This document shows, piece by piece, positions 61,290 to 64,000 of a stretch of 64,000 bases of DNA (position 1 is its first letter; every line of letters starts with the position of its first letter). A program made the translations under genes and the position numbers. The notes below the pieces were generated by a model that saw only the letters and a program-made list of their open reading frames with translations, did not search any database and was not told the origin of the DNA. Where the stretch lies: contig OX596345.1 of the NCBI GenBank assembly GCA_951394405.1, positions 2,356,001 to 2,420,000 on the forward strand. Direction: 5' to 3'. This DNA is from Coprinellus micaceus (lineage: Eukaryota > Basidiomycota > Agaricomycetes > Agaricales > Psathyrellaceae).

Positions 61290-61865
61290 GTCAGTGTAGT
61301 TACTTAGCGAGATTTCGTGCTAAGTGCTTAGCGGGCGCGACTTAGATGTTGGCATCTCCACTTAGTTCCCGCCCCCATCACTTTGCAAAGCCGAGTCCCC
61401 TGGGTCTAGGTCTTGGGCACAAAGGAAAGTGGGAGCCCTGGCTGCGGTAAAACCTACTGTACACCGTTGTATTTGTGTATCTGAGCCAAATGAGGTGTTT
61501 TACAGCCGCGATGGCAAAGCAATCCCCTGCAGTTCCGCCGGCTCTCCCGATGCACTGGATTTAGCACACAATTTCCTGGCCGTTATGCTAGCTATTTCGC
61601 CGCCGCGTGAACGCGAAACTGGAGCCAACATACTCAAATATATTCAGAGACGCCATACGGTAGGTATGTCTACCTGGGGGATTGTGTTTAGGTGACCCCG
61701 TACAGCGACTTTGCTTCACTTAGTTTTGAGAGCTTCACTTAGAACGAGCATGTTTACTTTGTTTGGTGGCGACCGCCCCTGCTAAGTATCGCTAAGTATC
61801 CGCCTTCCCAAATAAGTAGGGGGTTACTTTATTAAGTCTGCTAAGTCTACAGCCACTTTGCTTGG
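61290..61865. mobile_element. Candidate non-autonomous DNA transposon with CTTAG/CTAAG subterminal repeats
   Basis: CTTAG or its complement CTAAG occurs about five times at 61303-61365 and about six times at 61718-61850, and is rare between. The two ends share an imperfect inverted terminus (TGTAGTTACTTAGC on the left; the complement of GCTAAGTCTACA on the right). A short frame lies between. Clustered subterminal motifs are typical of hAT-like and other cut-and-paste elements, but exact ends and a target duplication could not be fixed. Confidence 0.4.
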
Positions 61866-61914
61866 TATAGACTTCCGCTGTTTGCTGATGACGAAGCACA
61901 GAGCTGGGAAGTGG

Positions 61915-62720
61915 AACATAAGCGCCCAATCAAGCATCATTTCGACATTCACGTGCGTCACCAATGCCGTCAACTCCCTAGCGCTCATGGTTCATCTTGG
62001 ACCACCACCACCACTACCACCAACCTCGCCGTCTCGATTTTTGGTTCAATACCCTTCGCTCCGTCAATGCCGTCACCCCATCTTCGGGGGAGCATTGCTC
62101 GCCCTCCACTGTGTGAAGTCGGAAGGGCGCTCATCATCCCACTCGACTTCGACGCTCTCCGACACGCGAGCTGGGATCAGGGTTCGACATGAGTACAAAC
62201 ATGGTATAGTTACCTCGGTCAGCGTACCAACTCGCCCTTTGAATTGCGAACGTCATCGCGCCCGCCAACAACCAAGATGGCAAACCGGTGTTCAAACAGC
62301 ACGACGTCGGAGCTCCACATGATTATCATGGCAGAGGATGAGGATTTCCAAAGGAGGGTGGGGGAGATGGTGGTACATGGGGGTTATGGACCGAAATATA
62401 TTAAATAAGGCTTCGAAACGGGATGAGGGTGAGTCCGTTCTACGTCTATACCACATCTCACCCACTCCTACCCATGTAGGCGTCCAGCCTCCCACAGACG
62501 ACAACAAACGCTCAGCACCTCAGCCCTAATCCGCACATTCCATTCAACTATTCAGCCCCCAAAACGTTATCGATCGTCTGGCTTGTTTACCTTCCCAAAC
62601 CCCCCGATGCTGTTCTCAATCTGCGACTGTGGTGAACGACCCCGCAGGACCGTGTGCTCGCTGGAGTGGGCCAATTGGAGATGTGTGGATGTCTCCTACC
62701 GAGAGCCACGAGTTGGAAGA
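61915..62720 (+). repeat. Degenerate relative of the 41.4-42.4 kb blocks
   Basis: It starts with TAAGCGCCCAAT. GCCGTCAACTCC with following DNA matches 41478-41600, and GACCCCGCAGGACCGTGTGCTCGCT at 62639 matches 42325-42350. Frames are broken. Confidence 0.35.
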
Positions 62721-63939
62721 GCGGGGCTCGCCATGCAGATCCCACCCGACTTCGCTCGACAACTCCCTGTGCGGGAACGGCAGCTCGTTCAAGCTCTACC
62801 TGTACCTATGGGGGAACAACGAGGCCAATGAAACTAGTACCTGTGAAGAGCCAATGCATCGCACCAACGCTTCTCCCTAACCTAGGCCCGGGCCCCATCC
62901 CGCAGTCCGCCCCGCTTGGGGATCCGCACTCTCCAGCTTCGAGAGGTGTGACCGGTACGAGCGACTGCTCGTTCCGAGGTGAGGGAATTTGGCGCTGTCC
63001 TAGGGGCATTCGTACTCACATTCTCGCCTTCTACTCGTTCGAAGATTTACGCCGTCATCGATCCCCGAAAGCCTTCGAACCCCCAAGACACTGTACAAGA
63101 GATCCAGGGCTCCACCACATGGCCCGCCGAACAAGTTAACACACATCCGTCCGTCCACCCCAGGCAATATATTTGCATTGCAACGCTGCTCTCAAAGATC
63201 AGAAGTGCGTGTATATTTGCCCCACAATCCCATTGCCAGCGAAGAGCGTGTCAGGTCCGGTGGTGGAGGGAGGTGAAGTTTGCTATGGATGCGTTAGAAG
63301 AGGCGGAGTCTGTCCGCGATGCAATAGGGGAATGAAGACTCAGAAGCCGGTGGCGAGTATGCGCTCATCCATGTATTAACGCTCAAAGAACTGACATAGC
63401 CAGAACACAGATGGACCGGTTCTTCAACAATCAAGAGTTAAGGGTCGATCGTAATCACCACCTTCTATTCACTCTCTTTCCGGATGTACGAAGCGATCTG
63501 CGAGTGGAACGAGAATGGCACACCTCACTAATCTAGTCACCGGGTACGTTTCGATTGACCGAGGAAGGCGAGGGACGACAGTTCAATGGTGGCTTCGTTG
63601 TGCGCAGCCGTCCACTACCCTGGTGGCATTGACAAACTACTCACCTGTTTTACCCTAGCAAGCTGCAGCCCATCTCCGGTGCAGGGAATCGACTGAGTTG
63701 AAGGGGGAACAGCTGTGCGATGTGCTCATTTCGACATAACTGGAATAGCTGTGGACGAAGCTGTACAAAATGGAGTCATGGACAGATCCATGTTGCACCA
63801 GAATGGAGATTGTAGCTTGGAAGTGGTACATCCAATGATCAGCGCTCGAGGCCACAATCCAACGGACCGGATTGTAAAGAAGGAGTGGCTCCAAACCCTT
63901 CTGTGTGAGATACGTGAAGACGAGGAAGAGAACTCCGAG
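62721..63939. other. Unassigned region at the right end
   Basis: Open frames up to about 160 codons are present on the plus strand but none starts with a supported ATG or carries a domain. A short peptide near 63480-63530 (AICEWNENGT) faintly resembles the 41.7 kb block. Confidence 0.3.
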
Positions 63940-64000
63940 TCAATTTGAATCTCCGCTCGAACCGCGCGAGGCTGTCCAAGACACAGTGGTGAATCGTGAT
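63940..64000 (+). promoter_or_regulatory. Probable 5' leader element of a gene beyond the right edge
   Basis: TTTGAATCTCCGC, then CGCGAGGCTGTCCAAG, aligns with the leader elements before genes A and E. In both known cases a NACHT gene starts within about 70-140 bases, so a family member may begin just outside the window. Confidence 0.35.

Overview
This window is nuclear DNA of a filamentous basidiomycete, most likely an Agaricomycete. Genes carry several introns of about 45-65 nt with GT(A/G)AG(T/C)-type donors. The gene content also fits: a CaaX lipopeptide mating pheromone precursor, a macrophage-activating-glycoprotein-like secreted protein, and large NACHT-WD40 and NACHT-TPR (STAND/NLR-like) proteins. 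The species cannot be fixed from the sequence. No rRNA, tRNA or CRISPR array was recognised.

Layout. 1-3781 (minus) is the 5' part of a multi-BRCT Rtt107/Brc1-like genome-stability gene that runs off the left edge. 4584-5962 (plus) is a five-exon GPI-anchored, Gly-rich secreted glycoprotein. 6611-6790 (minus) is a 59-residue pheromone precursor with two copies of the peptide core and a clear TATA box. From about 7.6 kb to the end of the window lies a gene-poor accessory region. It holds five NLR-like genes: NACHT-WD40 gene A (17712-22510, +), NACHT-WD40 gene B (32913-38337, +), NACHT-TPR gene C (45103-46973, +), NACHT-TPR gene D (49479-53792, -) and NACHT-TPR gene E (56303-58186, +). There is also at least one decayed NACHT-TPR relict (7.6-9.8 kb, -).

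Between these genes the DNA is largely diverged, frame-broken duplicate blocks: 12.6/16.0 kb, 13.4/41.7/47.2 kb, 15.4/42.5 kb, 28.5/54.1 kb, 30.3/39.9 kb and 11.7/25.6 kb. Transposon material is present too: a 447-bp TTA-flanked MITE next to gene E, a Tc1/mariner-type relict at 60.5-61.0 kb, and a candidate non-autonomous element with CTTAG subterminal repeats at 61.3-61.9 kb.

How the genes may work together. A and B are paralogues with the same eight-exon architecture: a helical N-terminal domain, NACHT and a WD40 sensor. C and E are paralogues, both modelled at 585 residues. C, D and E share a small phase-1/phase-1 exon that encodes an Asn/Thr/Val-rich motif just before NACHT. Genes A and E, and the last 60 bases of the window, share a 5' leader element, so another family member may begin just past the right edge. 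The region looks like a fast-evolving non-self-recognition (NLR) cluster. That role is inferred from family knowledge, not shown by the sequence.

All gene models were spliced by hand using reading-frame continuity and paralogue comparison. Block boundaries given for degenerate repeats are approximate.
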